Below, piece by piece: positions 42,618 to 51,859 of a stretch of 64,000 nt of DNA. The DNA lies in contig NZ_CP033918.1 of NCBI RefSeq assembly GCF_003815675.1, forward strand, positions 4,836,001 through 4,900,000, read 5' to 3'. Every line of letters starts with the position of its first letter. Position 1 is the first letter of the stretch. Below the pieces are notes generated by a model. It did no database searches and was not told the origin of the DNA. It worked only from the letters and a program-made list of their open reading frames with translations. The position numbers and the translations under genes are program-made. The stretch is from Chryseobacterium sp. G0186. Lineage in GTDB: Bacteria > Bacteroidota > Bacteroidia > Flavobacteriales > Weeksellaceae.

Positions 42618-45356
42618 ATGAAACACTATTTCTTCTTTTTTTGTTTCGTGGCACAGATGGCATTCGGGCAGGTTTTGTTTCCATATCTACAAAATCCTAC
42701 TCCGAATTCCATGATTGTCAATTGGAAGACTGCTTCTGATAACGAAACAACGGTGATCTACGGAAACTCACCAACTAATCTGAATGTGACGGTAACGGGT
42801 ACTACCAACATATTTTCAGATACGGGATACAATAATAATTACTATTATCACACTGCAAAAATTACAAACTTGCAGCCCAATACAAAGTATTATTACAAAA
42901 TAAAAACAGGAGCTAATGAGTCTGCTGTATACAATTTCAGAACGCTTCCCTTACCGGGGCAGGCTGTAACCAATGATGGGAAAATCCGTTTTCTTATTAT
43001 GGGAGACAACCAAATTAAGGCAGAGCCAAGGTATGACAGTCTTACCTTAAATGCGTTTAAAAAATTAAAACAAAAATTTGGCGCAAATTCAGATCCATCT
43101 GATAATATTGCCCTTACATTTATGGTAGGAGACCAGGTAGATGTAGGAACGCTTGATCATTATGAAAATGTTCACTTCAAAAAGAATGTGAAACTGTCTC
43201 CTTATTTACCTATTCAGACAACGGTAGGAAATCATGAAACCTATGGAACGTTAGGGATGAATTCCTATTATGCCCATTTTTATATTGATGAAATTAAATA
43301 TAAGAATATCAGCTCAGGAAATGAAAACTATTATGCTCAGCAGGCCGGTAATGTATTATTTATAAGCTTAAGTTCAGAGCATACCGGATCAGCACAACAG
43401 ACATGGTTGCAACAGGTTTTAACAGCAGCCAATAGTGATTCTACGGTAGACTGGATTATTTCTTTAAGCCACAGACCTTATCAGGCAGAGCAGTATGTGG
43501 GAGATATTTCCACCTGGGTAAGAAACAATGCTGTACCCCTTTTGGTAACTTCTGATAAATATCTGATGCACGTAGGTGCTCACCATCACCTGTACCACAG
43601 AGGACAGTTAAAAAACACTCCAAATTATCAGATTATTTCAGGAGGAACGGCCTGGGATCAGTATTGGGGAATGTCTAATGAGCAGGATTTTGATGATGTT
43701 CAGAAAACATTAACAGACTGGACATATCAAATTGTTGAAGTTGATATCCCAACCGGAAAAGTAGACATCGAATGTTATTCTATTGGAGGAATTTATACCA
43801 AGAAAAATAATGAACTGGTAGACTCATTCCACCGATATAAAAATCAGCCTAAACCGGCAAAACCATCCATTACCAACGCTTTCTCTGGTCCAATTACATT
43901 GCCTTTGACGCTAAATGGAAGCGCATTCTCATCTTCAAACGGAGAGCTGTTAAATACTACTCAATTCTTAATAAGTAAAGCCCCTGATTTTTCTGTAGTT
44001 GAAAAAGAAGTGTACCGTGATTTTGAAAACTGGTTCGGAAAAGATGGAAACGGAAACCCTGATAAGGCTAAAAACTTAAATGAGGGAGTAGACATTACGA
44101 AGGTTATTCTGGCTGCTAATTCTATTCCGAATGGTATTTATTACGTGAAAACCCGTTACAGAGACAGAAACCTGGAGTGGAGTGACTGGAGTGATGTGAA
44201 GCAGTTTGAGATTACAGGAAGTGTTGTTTCAAACCCAACATTTACTTTAGATAAAACAGAATATACTCAAAATGAACCTATAGTAGGGACTTTCACCGGA
44301 GGACCTGGAAATCAGCAAGACTGGGTTGGTCTTTATAAAAAAGGACAGACGCCAACCACTACGACGTCTCAAGGTTTTATTTATACTAACGGACAAACAG
44401 CAGGGACGGTAACCTTTAATAATGGATTGGCTAATAAAGGTCAATACTTTGCAGGGTTCTTTGCTAACGGAGGATATACAGAAATTACACCAAGAAAAAA
44501 TTTCTATGTAGGACCAAAAGTTCAGTTACAGGCTACAGCTGATACGTATCCTGTAGGAGGAACTGTTGTGATTAATTATACCAACGGGCCAAATTTACAG
44601 AAAGATTGGGTTGGAATTTATAAAATGGGTCAGACTCCCGGACCTACACCTGCTACAAAATGGAGCTATGTAACCACACCATCCGGAACGCTTAATTTTA
44701 CAGGCCTGCCAAAAGGGTATTATTATGCTCAATACTTATTGGAGGATGGATATAATGGAATAGGAGAGAAAGTATTCTTTAAAGTAGGGGATATTGTTAC
44801 CGAATTATGGATCAACAAACCTGTTTATTCATTGGGTGAAAATATTACGGCTTCATGGACGGATTCTCCGGGGATTATCAAGGACTGGCTAGGAATTTAT
44901 CCGCAGAATATTCAGACACCGGATGATAACTTCGTTTCCTATACGTATTTTGACGGGGTAACACAGGGAACTAAAACCATTCAGGGTACGGCAATACCTA
45001 CCACACCTGGAAATTATTATATGGTGATGTTTACCAATGATTCTTATACTGAAGTTTCAAACAGAGTACAATTTCAGGTAAGCTCAGGAACATTAGGGCT
45101 AGAGGAGGCAAAAAGTACAGAGAAAAATGTAATTCTGTATCCAAACCCTACAAAGCCTGGAGAACCTACTTTTATAAAGAGTGATTATCCAATTGAAAAA
45201 ATCGAATTGGTATCTGCTGCAGGAGAGTTGTTGTATGAATCGAAAAATATTCACAACCAACGTTTCTCCTTAGTGAATGAAAATCTTCCAAAGGGAGTAT
45301 ACTTTGTAAAAGTTCACGCAAGAAAATTATTTACTTTAAAGCTGATCATCCAGTAA
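42618..45356 (+). CDS. T9SS-exported purple-acid-phosphatase-like metallophosphoesterase
   Basis: A 912-residue exported enzyme. Signal peptide 1-18 (ending AFGQ; MKHYFF start as in the metalloproteases), then a purple-acid-phosphatase-type Fn3 domain (about 20-112). The metallophosphoesterase domain (about 122-400) has metal motifs GD (129-130), GDQ (171-173), GNHE (204-207), SHRPY with His285, and HVGAHHH (318-324). A linker domain follows, then three tandem modules of about 92 residues (about 540-632, 635-724 and 729-822), each with a DW(V/L)G(L/I)Y motif. It ends in a type A T9SS sorting domain (about 838-912; ILYPNPTKPGEP, KGVYFVKV). Likely hydrolyses phosphate esters outside the cell. 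Confidence 0.92.
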   Translation: MKHYFFFFCFVAQMAFGQVLFPYLQNPTPNSMIVNWKTASDNETTVIYGNSPTNLNVTVTGTTNIFSDTGYNNNYYYHTAKITNLQPNTKYYYKIKTGANESAVYNFRTLPLPGQAVTNDGKIRFLIMGDNQIKAEPRYDSLTLNAFKKLKQKFGANSDPSDNIALTFMVGDQVDVGTLDHYENVHFKKNVKLSPYLPIQTTVGNHETYGTLGMNSYYAHFYIDEIKYKNISSGNENYYAQQAGNVLFISLSSEHTGSAQQTWLQQVLTAANSDSTVDWIISLSHRPYQAEQYVGDISTWVRNNAVPLLVTSDKYLMHVGAHHHLYHRGQLKNTPNYQIISGGTAWDQYWGMSNEQDFDDVQKTLTDWTYQIVEVDIPTGKVDIECYSIGGIYTKKNNELVDSFHRYKNQPKPAKPSITNAFSGPITLPLTLNGSAFSSSNGELLNTTQFLISKAPDFSVVEKEVYRDFENWFGKDGNGNPDKAKNLNEGVDITKVILAANSIPNGIYYVKTRYRDRNLEWSDWSDVKQFEITGSVVSNPTFTLDKTEYTQNEPIVGTFTGGPGNQQDWVGLYKKGQTPTTTTSQGFIYTNGQTAGTVTFNNGLANKGQYFAGFFANGGYTEITPRKNFYVGPKVQLQATADTYPVGGTVVINYTNGPNLQKDWVGIYKMGQTPGPTPATKWSYVTTPSGTLNFTGLPKGYYYAQYLLEDGYNGIGEKVFFKVGDIVTELWINKPVYSLGENITASWTDSPGIIKDWLGIYPQNIQTPDDNFVSYTYFDGVTQGTKTIQGTAIPTTPGNYYMVMFTNDSYTEVSNRVQFQVSSGTLGLEEAKSTEKNVILYPNPTKPGEPTFIKSDYPIEKIELVSAAGELLYESKNIHNQRFSLVNENLPKGVYFVKVHARKLFTLKLIIQ

Positions 45357-45385
45357 TAAAGAAAATACAATCATAAAAAATAAAT

Positions 45386-45415
45386 GAGGCTGTCTCAAAA
45401 GGACAGTCTCTTTTT
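45386..45415. terminator. hairpin at the left IS end, also a terminator for the phosphatase gene
   Basis: GAGGCTGTC / GACAGTCTC stem (one G/T pair) followed by five T residues, 30 bases after the phosphatase stop codon. Confidence 0.65.
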
Positions 45416-45502
45416 GTTTTTATGTTAACAAAAAGCTTTTTCAGTTGTTGTATTTAAAAAATTTTGAAAAAGGAAGATAGAAATTTAAAAAAGCAGTCTT
45501 TT

Positions 45503-46840
45503 TCAGGCTGCTTTTGCCATTTTCTTGAGATTATGGGCAATGGCAAGTATGCCGATTTCCAGCTCGGCCTTAATTTTTCCCCTAAGCAGGAAGCGTTTAA
45601 AATTTTTGTTGTGTTTGAGCTGGGCGAAAACAGGTTCAACATCGTGACATCGCTGTTTGCGTAGCCTGACGCCTTTTGGGGTATTAAGAAGTTTGAAAAT
45701 CTTTTCCCTGATTTTTGCCAGTTTAGGATTATTCTGTGAAGTGGTTATCTGTCCTGACTTTTGGTCTTTTGTAAAGTAATTGTATTTTACATAAGCCTTT
45801 ATTTTTCTATATTTCAATAAGTTATAGTTTTCTTCCGAGCCATATCCTGCATCCGCTACAAGCTCTTTTGGAACTTTCTGATAGCTCTCTTCAAAACCCT
45901 GTAAATGAGATTCTAATGTTTTGGTATCGGTTGGGTTGGGATGTATGGAATAATGTAAAATAAATTGTCTGTTGGTGGAAATCTGCAGATTGTAAGCCGG
46001 TTTTAGCTGCCCGTTTTGCATATGATCATCCTTCATCCGCATAAATGTTGCATCGGTATCCGTCTTGGAATAAGAATTTCTGCTTCCTAATATTTCCTGT
46101 TGTTTCTTATATTTATCTAAATTGGCAGCCCAGTTTTTCTTGGCATAATTCAGCTTCTGACGGACTTTTGAAGGTGCTTTTTTATCTCTCAGAACCTCAT
46201 TGATCTTTGTGATGGTTTGAGTTACTTTTTCAGAATCTACCTCTTTAAAATCAATATTCTCTGTATCCTGAAGCTCATCTTTTGCCACTTTTTCCGCATA
46301 ATTCCAAAGTTCTTCCAGTTGCTGGGAAATTCTTGCTTTATGTTTTTTGATGGCTTTTCCCCAGACAAAAGTATAGCGGTTGGCATTGGCTTCTATCTTT
46401 GTGCCGTCTACAAAAGTGGTTTCCAGACTTACCAAACCTTCTTTCTCTAAAAGAAGAACGATTTGTGTGAAGATGGCTTTAATCTCGCCCTTCAAACGCT
46501 GGCTGCGAAATCTGTTGATGGTATTATGGTCGGGACGGCTCATTGCAGAAACCCACATAAAATGGATGTTTTCCTTCAAGGCCTGTTCTATTTTACGGCT
46601 CGAATAGATATTACTCAAATAACCGTAAATTAAAACTTTCAAAAGCATTTTCGGATGATAGCACGAAGTTCCGCCAGGTTTGTAGGTGTTGACTAAGCTT
46701 TTAATATCCAGCCCGTCAATGATGTCCGAAACTATTTTTACAGGATGCTTTTCATCAATCAACTCCGATAAATTGGGAGGAAAAAGCAAATTTTCTTTGG
46801 GATTGTAATCTTTAAAGACTACTTTTGATGTACTTAACAC
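45503..46840 (-). CDS. IS1182 family transposase
   Basis: A 445-residue DDE transposase that moves the surrounding element. It has the IS1182 N-terminus (VFKDYNPKENLLFPPNLSELI, then HPVKIVSDII), YHPKMLLKVLIYGYLSNIYSSRKIEQAL, the first catalytic Asp in TTFVDGTKIEANANRYTFVWGK, the second in ELVADAGYGSEENY and the Glu in HDVEPVFAQLKHNKNFKRFLLRG. The frame is open throughout. Compared with family members as I recall them, the Cys-rich stretch normally found between the YVKYNYF segment and the last catalytic motif is missing, so activity is uncertain. Confidence 0.88.
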   Translation of the reverse strand: MLSTSKVVFKDYNPKENLLFPPNLSELIDEKHPVKIVSDIIDGLDIKSLVNTYKPGGTSCYHPKMLLKVLIYGYLSNIYSSRKIEQALKENIHFMWVSAMSRPDHNTINRFRSQRLKGEIKAIFTQIVLLLEKEGLVSLETTFVDGTKIEANANRYTFVWGKAIKKHKARISQQLEELWNYAEKVAKDELQDTENIDFKEVDSEKVTQTITKINEVLRDKKAPSKVRQKLNYAKKNWAANLDKYKKQQEILGSRNSYSKTDTDATFMRMKDDHMQNGQLKPAYNLQISTNRQFILHYSIHPNPTDTKTLESHLQGFEESYQKVPKELVADAGYGSEENYNLLKYRKIKAYVKYNYFTKDQKSGQITTSQNNPKLAKIREKIFKLLNTPKGVRLRKQRCHDVEPVFAQLKHNKNFKRFLLRGKIKAELEIGILAIAHNLKKMAKAA

Positions 46841-46935
46841 ACAGCAAATTAATCAATTTGATACAATTAGGAAAGCTTTCGCTTTCCTTTTTTTGAATAA
46901 AAAAGACTGCCTCACTTTTGAGACAGCCTCATTTT

Positions 46936-47183
46936 ATATAGTATCAAAGAAATCTCTTATATTTTTTACTCATTCATCTGCGTCATCTGCAAAATCTGCG
47001 TGAGATAAAAGCATTTATTTCATTCAATGAAAGACATGGAAAATCAATATTTTTCAGTAAAATTTTCTGATAAAAACGTTAGAAATTTTATCGCAGATAA
47101 AATCTTTACGTCCTGAAACAGCCCTTTTTTAAGGTTATTTGTGCCTTTGCGCTTTACCAACTATACACCAAGTTGCCCTCCAA
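46936..47183. repeat. intergenic region with probable dispersed repeat fragments
   Basis: No gene. The segments around 46969-47005 (ATTCATCTGCGTCATCTGCA and what follows, repeating ATCTGCGTxAT-type units) and 47138-47155 (TTTGTGCCTTTGCGCTTT) resemble short sequences that recur between genes in Bacteroidota as I recall them. Within this window each occurs once, so a genome-wide search would be needed to confirm a repeat family. Confidence 0.35.
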
Positions 47184-47216
47184 AAAAAGCAGCTTCAGGA
47201 AAACTGAAACTGCTTT
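47184..47216 (-). terminator. terminator of the MORN-like protein gene
   Basis: Stem AAAAGCAGCTTCAG / CTGAAACTGCTTTT with one mismatch and a 5-base loop, reading into a T run on the minus strand. Confidence 0.8.
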
Positions 47217-47238
47217 TATATGATAAGTTATTTAAATC

Positions 47239-48780
47239 TTATTCAAAGTCTGCATGTAAATAATCTTCCTGAATGAAAGTTTGATTTTCTCCGGATAAAT
47301 AATCATCTCCGATATCAGCAAGAACCTTGGTGTCCTGAACAAGTTTTCCCTCAGTATTATAAGCCTTTAATAAGATCCATTTCCCGCTGCGTTCCAGTTC
47401 CTTTGCTCCATTCACTACCTTAAACTTGATTTTCCCACTTTGAAGAATCCCCTCTTTTATAGAAGACTTGTTGGCAGGCTTGCCTTTTACATATTGTACA
47501 ACTTGCGCGGTAAAATTGTAGTCGTAGTTATAATCTCCCTCCTCATTCAAAGGTTGGTTATACGTATATAAAATAGTTCCTTTATTGTCATAGACGGTTG
47601 CGTCATAGGCGGTTTGCTTAGCATTGAGTTTCTTCTCAGATTTCAGTTTCTTCTCTTCAGAAAATACTTTCATACTTACTAAAACACCATCCTTAAATTG
47701 CATTTCATTCAATCCTTCATATGAAATTCCATTATAAGGTTTATCATCCTGATAAGTTAACGTTGATTTTAGTTTTCCATCCGGAGCGTAATATTTGATC
47801 TCTTGGGTAACGTCGTCTTTTAGACTTTTTTCAGCCAAAAGCTTTCCGTTTTCGTCAAACTCTTTATTCAGAATAATAGAACCGTTTTTGTAAACATCAA
47901 TGGATGAAGTATAGCTATTATCATAATTCAGTTGATAATCTTCACCATCAATAGGTTTGTAAGTATCATTCTCTTTATCATATTGATAGATCAAATGAGC
48001 TATTTTTTTTCCGGACTCATCATAGGTTGTTTTATAACCATCTTTTTTGCCCCTCTTTTGTTCCTGTAGAATTTTCCCGTTTTTAGAATAGATGACACTT
48101 TCCTTTATACTGCCGTCACTTTTATATTTTTCAAGTTTAGCAACCCTCATCGGATTATAATAATAATCTACAAATGCATTTTCACTGGATGCAGAAGTTG
48201 AATTACCAAGATACTTGCCTTTTTCGCCATAATATTTATTCTCATAGCTGCCGTCCTTGCCCATAATGGTTTCTGTTCTTATTCCTTTGATATCTTCATC
48301 GTAGATAATCGTTTGGGTGGGTAAAGAATTTTCATAAACGGTAAAACTGTTGTAATAATATTCACTTTCAGGATCTTTATAACCGAACATTTTTCCGGAG
48401 AAAGTACCATCAGCTTTATAAACCATGTCTTCTATCAATCTCCCTGTTACATCATAGGATTGGGAAGGACCTACCTGCTTCCCGTTGGAATAGGTTACCA
48501 TACTCATTGCTTTTCCTTCAGGAGTATACCAGGTTACCTTACCCTCGAAAACCTCATTGCTGGGAGTAGTATCAGAAGCCAGACCCTCCATTTGGAGCGT
48601 TCCGTTTTTATAAAAATCCTTGATCAGGGTAAGTTTGCCTTTTGCAGAAGTTTCACGGTAATATTCCATGTTTTCCTTGGTGGTTTTTTCCCAGTTCTCA
48701 TCAAAATAAGTTTTTTCCTGTGCATATACATTGATGCTGAGTACTAACGCCAGTAACGCTGAAGTAAATAATTTTTTCAT
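47239..48780 (-). CDS. exported MORN-like (YwqK-type) repeat protein
   Basis: A 513-residue protein with a signal peptide (1-20, ending NVYAQ). The rest is a long run of short beta-hairpin repeats such as YKNGTLQMEG, YTPEGKAMSMVTYSNGKQVG, YDVTGRLIEDMVYKADGTFSG, YSKNGKILQEQKRGKKDGYKTTYDE and FDENGKLLAEKSL. This is the MORN_2 pattern, found in proteins often labelled 'YwqK family antitoxin' although a toxin-antitoxin role is not supported here: no toxin gene is adjacent and the protein is exported. Probably a periplasmic or surface repeat protein of unknown function. Confidence 0.82.
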   Translation of the reverse strand: MKKLFTSALLALVLSINVYAQEKTYFDENWEKTTKENMEYYRETSAKGKLTLIKDFYKNGTLQMEGLASDTTPSNEVFEGKVTWYTPEGKAMSMVTYSNGKQVGPSQSYDVTGRLIEDMVYKADGTFSGKMFGYKDPESEYYYNSFTVYENSLPTQTIIYDEDIKGIRTETIMGKDGSYENKYYGEKGKYLGNSTSASSENAFVDYYYNPMRVAKLEKYKSDGSIKESVIYSKNGKILQEQKRGKKDGYKTTYDESGKKIAHLIYQYDKENDTYKPIDGEDYQLNYDNSYTSSIDVYKNGSIILNKEFDENGKLLAEKSLKDDVTQEIKYYAPDGKLKSTLTYQDDKPYNGISYEGLNEMQFKDGVLVSMKVFSEEKKLKSEKKLNAKQTAYDATVYDNKGTILYTYNQPLNEEGDYNYDYNFTAQVVQYVKGKPANKSSIKEGILQSGKIKFKVVNGAKELERSGKWILLKAYNTEGKLVQDTKVLADIGDDYLSGENQTFIQEDYLHADFE

Positions 48781-49171
48781 ATTTTTATTAAGGTTTGATT
48801 TTTTGTTTTAAGATACATATGCTTTTGTACACCCATGTGAATGAAAGTAAGAGATCAAAAGCGGTGGAAGAGACAGAGATTAGACTGTCTGAAATAATTT
48901 TTGCATTAAGATTGTGTTTACATAAATTATGTCCGAAGACTATAAGTTATAAGGTGTTTTTTTGAATTTGAAGCCCCAAATATAAATCAATTTAGCGAGA
49001 TGTATAACAAAAATGAACAGATTTGTTCGTTTTTGCTTGTAAAAAACTGATTATGATGGTTTTAAATGTGAGAAATTGTTTTCCAAAAAAACACAGACTC
49101 AGGATTATTTCTGATCATCAGATATACAATAAAATTTATTAAATTTAGCCAACAGAAAAATCTAATATTTC
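48781..49171. other. intergenic region upstream of scoA
   Basis: About 390 bases between divergent genes with no credible ORF (longest about 18 codons) and no clear repeat. A near-consensus -7 box TAAATTTA (49140-49147) lies 25 bases before the scoA ATG. Confidence 0.45.
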
Positions 49172-49873
49172 ATGATAGATAAAAGAGTAAAAAATGCAAA
49201 GGAGGCCATAGACGGAATTAAAGATGGAATGACGCTAATGCTGGGCGGATTTGGACTTTGCGGGATTCCTGAAAATTCAATCAATGCCCTGGTAGAAAGC
49301 GATGTGACAGATTTGACGTGCATTTCAAACAATGCGGGTGTAGATGATTTCGGATTGGGATTATTGCTTCACAAAAGACAGATCAAAAAAATGATCTCTT
49401 CCTACGTAGGAGAAAATGCTGAGTTTGAAAGACAAATGCTTTCCGGAGAGCTAGATGTTGAACTGACTCCACAGGGAACACTGGCAGAAAAATGCAGAGC
49501 TGCACAAGCTGGAATTCCTGCTTTTTATACCCCTGCAGGCTATGGAACTGAAGTAGCAGAGGGAAAAGAGGTCAAAGAATTCCACGGAAAGCCTCATATC
49601 CTTGAGCATGCTTACGAAGCAGACTTTTCTATTGTAAAGGCTTGGAAGGGAGATCACGCAGGAAACCTTATTTTCAAAGGATCTGCAAGAAACTTCAATC
49701 ATCCAATGGCTGGGGCAGCTAAAATAACAATTGCAGAAGTAGAAGAACTGGTAGAACCGGGAGAATTAGATCCCAACCAGATCCATATTCCGGGAATCAT
49801 GATCCAACGAATTTTCCAGGGTGAAAAATTTGAAAAGAGAATTGAACAAAGAACGGTAAGAACTAAAGAATAA
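49172..49873 (+). CDS. scoA: 3-oxoacid CoA-transferase subunit A
   Basis: A 233-residue subunit of succinyl-CoA:3-ketoacid CoA-transferase, which activates acetoacetate using succinyl-CoA. It carries the subunit A marks [71 protein letters not shown] and [17 protein letters not shown]. It normally pairs with subunit B in one operon, but here scoB lies 2 kb away beyond an inverted ABC exporter gene. A perfect bidirectional terminator ends it. Confidence 0.95.
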   Translation: MIDKRVKNAKEAIDGIKDGMTLMLGGFGLCGIPENSINALVESDVTDLTCISNNAGVDDFGLGLLLHKRQIKKMISSYVGENAEFERQMLSGELDVELTPQGTLAEKCRAAQAGIPAFYTPAGYGTEVAEGKEVKEFHGKPHILEHAYEADFSIVKAWKGDHAGNLIFKGSARNFNHPMAGAAKITIAEVEELVEPGELDPNQIHIPGIMIQRIFQGEKFEKRIEQRTVRTKE

Positions 49874-49903
49874 ATTTCCGAAAGGAGATAAGACCATAAA
49901 AAT

Positions 49904-49931
49904 AAAGCGCTGAAAATATTTTCAGCGCTTT
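49904..49931. terminator. bidirectional terminator between scoA and the ABC exporter
   Basis: 28-base perfect palindrome, AAAGCGCTGAAAAT and its exact complement, placed 30 bases after scoA and 2 bases after the ABC exporter stop. Confidence 0.9.
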
Positions 49932-49933
49932 AT

Positions 49934-51736
49934 TTATGCTTGCGGGGTAAGTGTTTTTCTTTCTCCGATCTGTTGACGCCACATGGCATAGTAAAGTCCT
50001 TTTTCAGCAATCAGCTTATCATGAGAACCCGTTTCTATAACTTGTCCGCGTTCCAGAACATAAATTTTGTCAGCATGCATGATGGTACTTAGACGATGGG
50101 CAATCAGTACCGTAATCTGCTCTCTTTCCTTGGAGATATTCTTGATGGTAGATGTTATTTCTTCCTCCGTAATACTGTCCAGTGCTGAAGTGGCTTCATC
50201 AAAAATCAGGAGATGAGGCTTTCTTAAAAGAGCACGGGCAATAGCGATTCTTTGCTTTTCGCCACCACTCAATTTCAGCCCACCTTCACCAATAACGGTT
50301 TCTATTCCTTTTTCAGCCCTTTCCAATAATGCCGTACAGCTTGATTTCTGTAAAGCAGTAGCCAGATCCTGTTCTGTAGCTTCCGGATTCACAAAAAGAA
50401 GATTTTCCTTGATGGTTCCTGCAAAAAGCTGAGTGTCTTGGGTTACAAAGCCAATCTGATTTCTCAACTCATCAAAATCAAATTCCTTTCCATTAATTGA
50501 ATTGTAAAATATATTGCCCTCCTGTGGTCTGTATAGTCCTACCAGTAATTTCACCAATGTACTTTTTCCGGAACCGCTAGGCCCTACAAATGCAATGGTT
50601 TCTCCATTCTTGAGATCAAAAGAAATATTGTTTAAAGCTTTATACTGAGCCGACTGATGTTTAAAGGAAACATGTTTAAACTCTAATTCTTCAATCGCTC
50701 CAATTTGCTTCGGATGAACAGGTTTTTCTTCCACATCCTTTTTCATTAAACGATCAAAATTTTGAAGAGAGGCTTCTGCTTCTCTGTAAGAAATAATAAT
50801 ATTTCCTATTTCCTGCATAGGTCCAAAAATAAAGAACCCATAAAACATCAGAGAAAGATATTGTCCCGGTGTAACGATATTCTTGAAAATTAAAAACAAA
50901 AGAGTAAGCGTAATCATCTGTTGTAGAAAATTAACCATCGTTCCCTGAATAAAACTTAAAGAACGGATGCTTTTAACCTTTCTGAGTTCAAGCCCGAGGA
51001 TTTTATAAGTATTGTTATTCAGTCGTTTAACTTCCTGATTGGTTAATCCTAAACTTTTAACGATTTCTATATTTCTCAGACTTTCTGTAGTGCTTCCGGC
51101 TAGCGCAGTTGTTTCAGACACAATATTTTTCTGGATGATTTTGATTCTCTTACTCAATAAATTAGTGATAAAGGCAATCAGAAAAATTCCACAAATGTAT
51201 ACCGGCATAATTGACCAATGCAGGCGGATCGCGTACACTGAAACGAAAATAATACTTACTAAAATTCCAAAGAAAATATTAATAAAATTGGTGATGAATT
51301 TTACAGAATCCTCCCTTACTTTCGTTAGAATGGACAATGTTTCTCCACTTCTTTGATCTTCAAATTCCTGATAAGGCAATGCCATAGAGTGCTGTAAGCC
51401 ATCTGTGAAAATTTTAGCCCCAAATTTTTGAGTAATAACACTTACCACATAATCCTGAAAAGCCTTGGCAATTCTACTGATCATTGCTGTTCCGATAAGC
51501 AATCCTAGGAAATAAAAAGCACCGTGATAAATTGAGGTACCATATAAATATTCATCGATATTTCTGGGTAAAAGCTTTTCCTTATCAAAAAAATTGGGGT
51601 GAGTGACCAGCTGATCCAGAATATTCCCTGTAATGGCCGGAGCAAACAAAGAAAAAACCTGATTAATGGTTGCCAAAAACAAAGAAATGACAATCAGCCA
51701 TTGATAAGGCTTAAGATATTTTAAAAGTATTTTCAT
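49934..51736 (-). CDS. ABC exporter, fused permease and ATPase
   Basis: A 600-residue half-transporter of the MsbA/multidrug type. Six membrane helices (about 10-300) precede a nucleotide-binding domain (about 335-590) with Walker A GPSGSGKSTLVKLL, Q-loop VTQDTQLF, signature LSGGEKQRIAIARALL, Walker B HLLIFDEATSALD and H-loop AHRLST. It works as a dimer in the inner membrane; cargo is unknown (lipid or drug). The ATG at 51736 is preferred: a -7-like box (51755-51762 on the minus strand, TAATTTTG) overlaps the upstream in-frame ATG at 51757. Confidence 0.93.
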   Translation of the reverse strand: MKILLKYLKPYQWLIVISLFLATINQVFSLFAPAITGNILDQLVTHPNFFDKEKLLPRNIDEYLYGTSIYHGAFYFLGLLIGTAMISRIAKAFQDYVVSVITQKFGAKIFTDGLQHSMALPYQEFEDQRSGETLSILTKVREDSVKFITNFINIFFGILVSIIFVSVYAIRLHWSIMPVYICGIFLIAFITNLLSKRIKIIQKNIVSETTALAGSTTESLRNIEIVKSLGLTNQEVKRLNNNTYKILGLELRKVKSIRSLSFIQGTMVNFLQQMITLTLLFLIFKNIVTPGQYLSLMFYGFFIFGPMQEIGNIIISYREAEASLQNFDRLMKKDVEEKPVHPKQIGAIEELEFKHVSFKHQSAQYKALNNISFDLKNGETIAFVGPSGSGKSTLVKLLVGLYRPQEGNIFYNSINGKEFDFDELRNQIGFVTQDTQLFAGTIKENLLFVNPEATEQDLATALQKSSCTALLERAEKGIETVIGEGGLKLSGGEKQRIAIARALLRKPHLLIFDEATSALDSITEEEITSTIKNISKEREQITVLIAHRLSTIMHADKIYVLERGQVIETGSHDKLIAEKGLYYAMWRQQIGERKTLTPQA

Positions 51737-51754
51737 TCTATATAAACAATGATG

Positions 51755-51762
51755 CAAAATTA
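51755..51762 (-). promoter_or_regulatory. -7 box for the ABC exporter
   Basis: Minus-strand TAATTTTG fits TAnnTTTG and predicts transcription from about 51751, leaving a 15-base leader to the ATG at 51736. Confidence 0.45.
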
Positions 51763-51859
51763 AATATATTATTTCGACTTACGATGTTAATAATGAAGAC
51801 TCATAAAACCTCTTTTGTATTCAGCTGAAAATAATTAAATTGCAGTCTAAGTTTTTATT

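Larger units (their letters stand above)
45382..46935. mobile_element. IS1182-type insertion sequence
   Basis: About 1.55 kb bounded by 20-base perfect inverted repeats AAATGAGGCTGTCTCAAAAG (45382-45401, and its complement at 46916-46935). It holds one transposase gene on the minus strand. Similarity between the ends continues inward (AGTCTTTTT-type bases). I found no convincing target-site duplication. Each end can also fold into a terminator-like hairpin. Confidence 0.85.

Noticed and set aside
45372..46945. Target-site duplication flanking the IS
   Set aside because: Flanks (ATAAAAAAT on the left, TATATAGTA on the right) are only generally AT-rich; no matching direct repeat can be defended.
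47239..48780. Toxin-antitoxin assignment for the YwqK-like repeat protein
   Set aside because: The protein has a signal peptide and no adjacent toxin gene; the label comes from a family name, not evidence.
51737..51757. 7-residue N-terminal extension of the ABC exporter
   Set aside because: The upstream ATG overlaps a -7 box on the same strand, so it is probably not transcribed.
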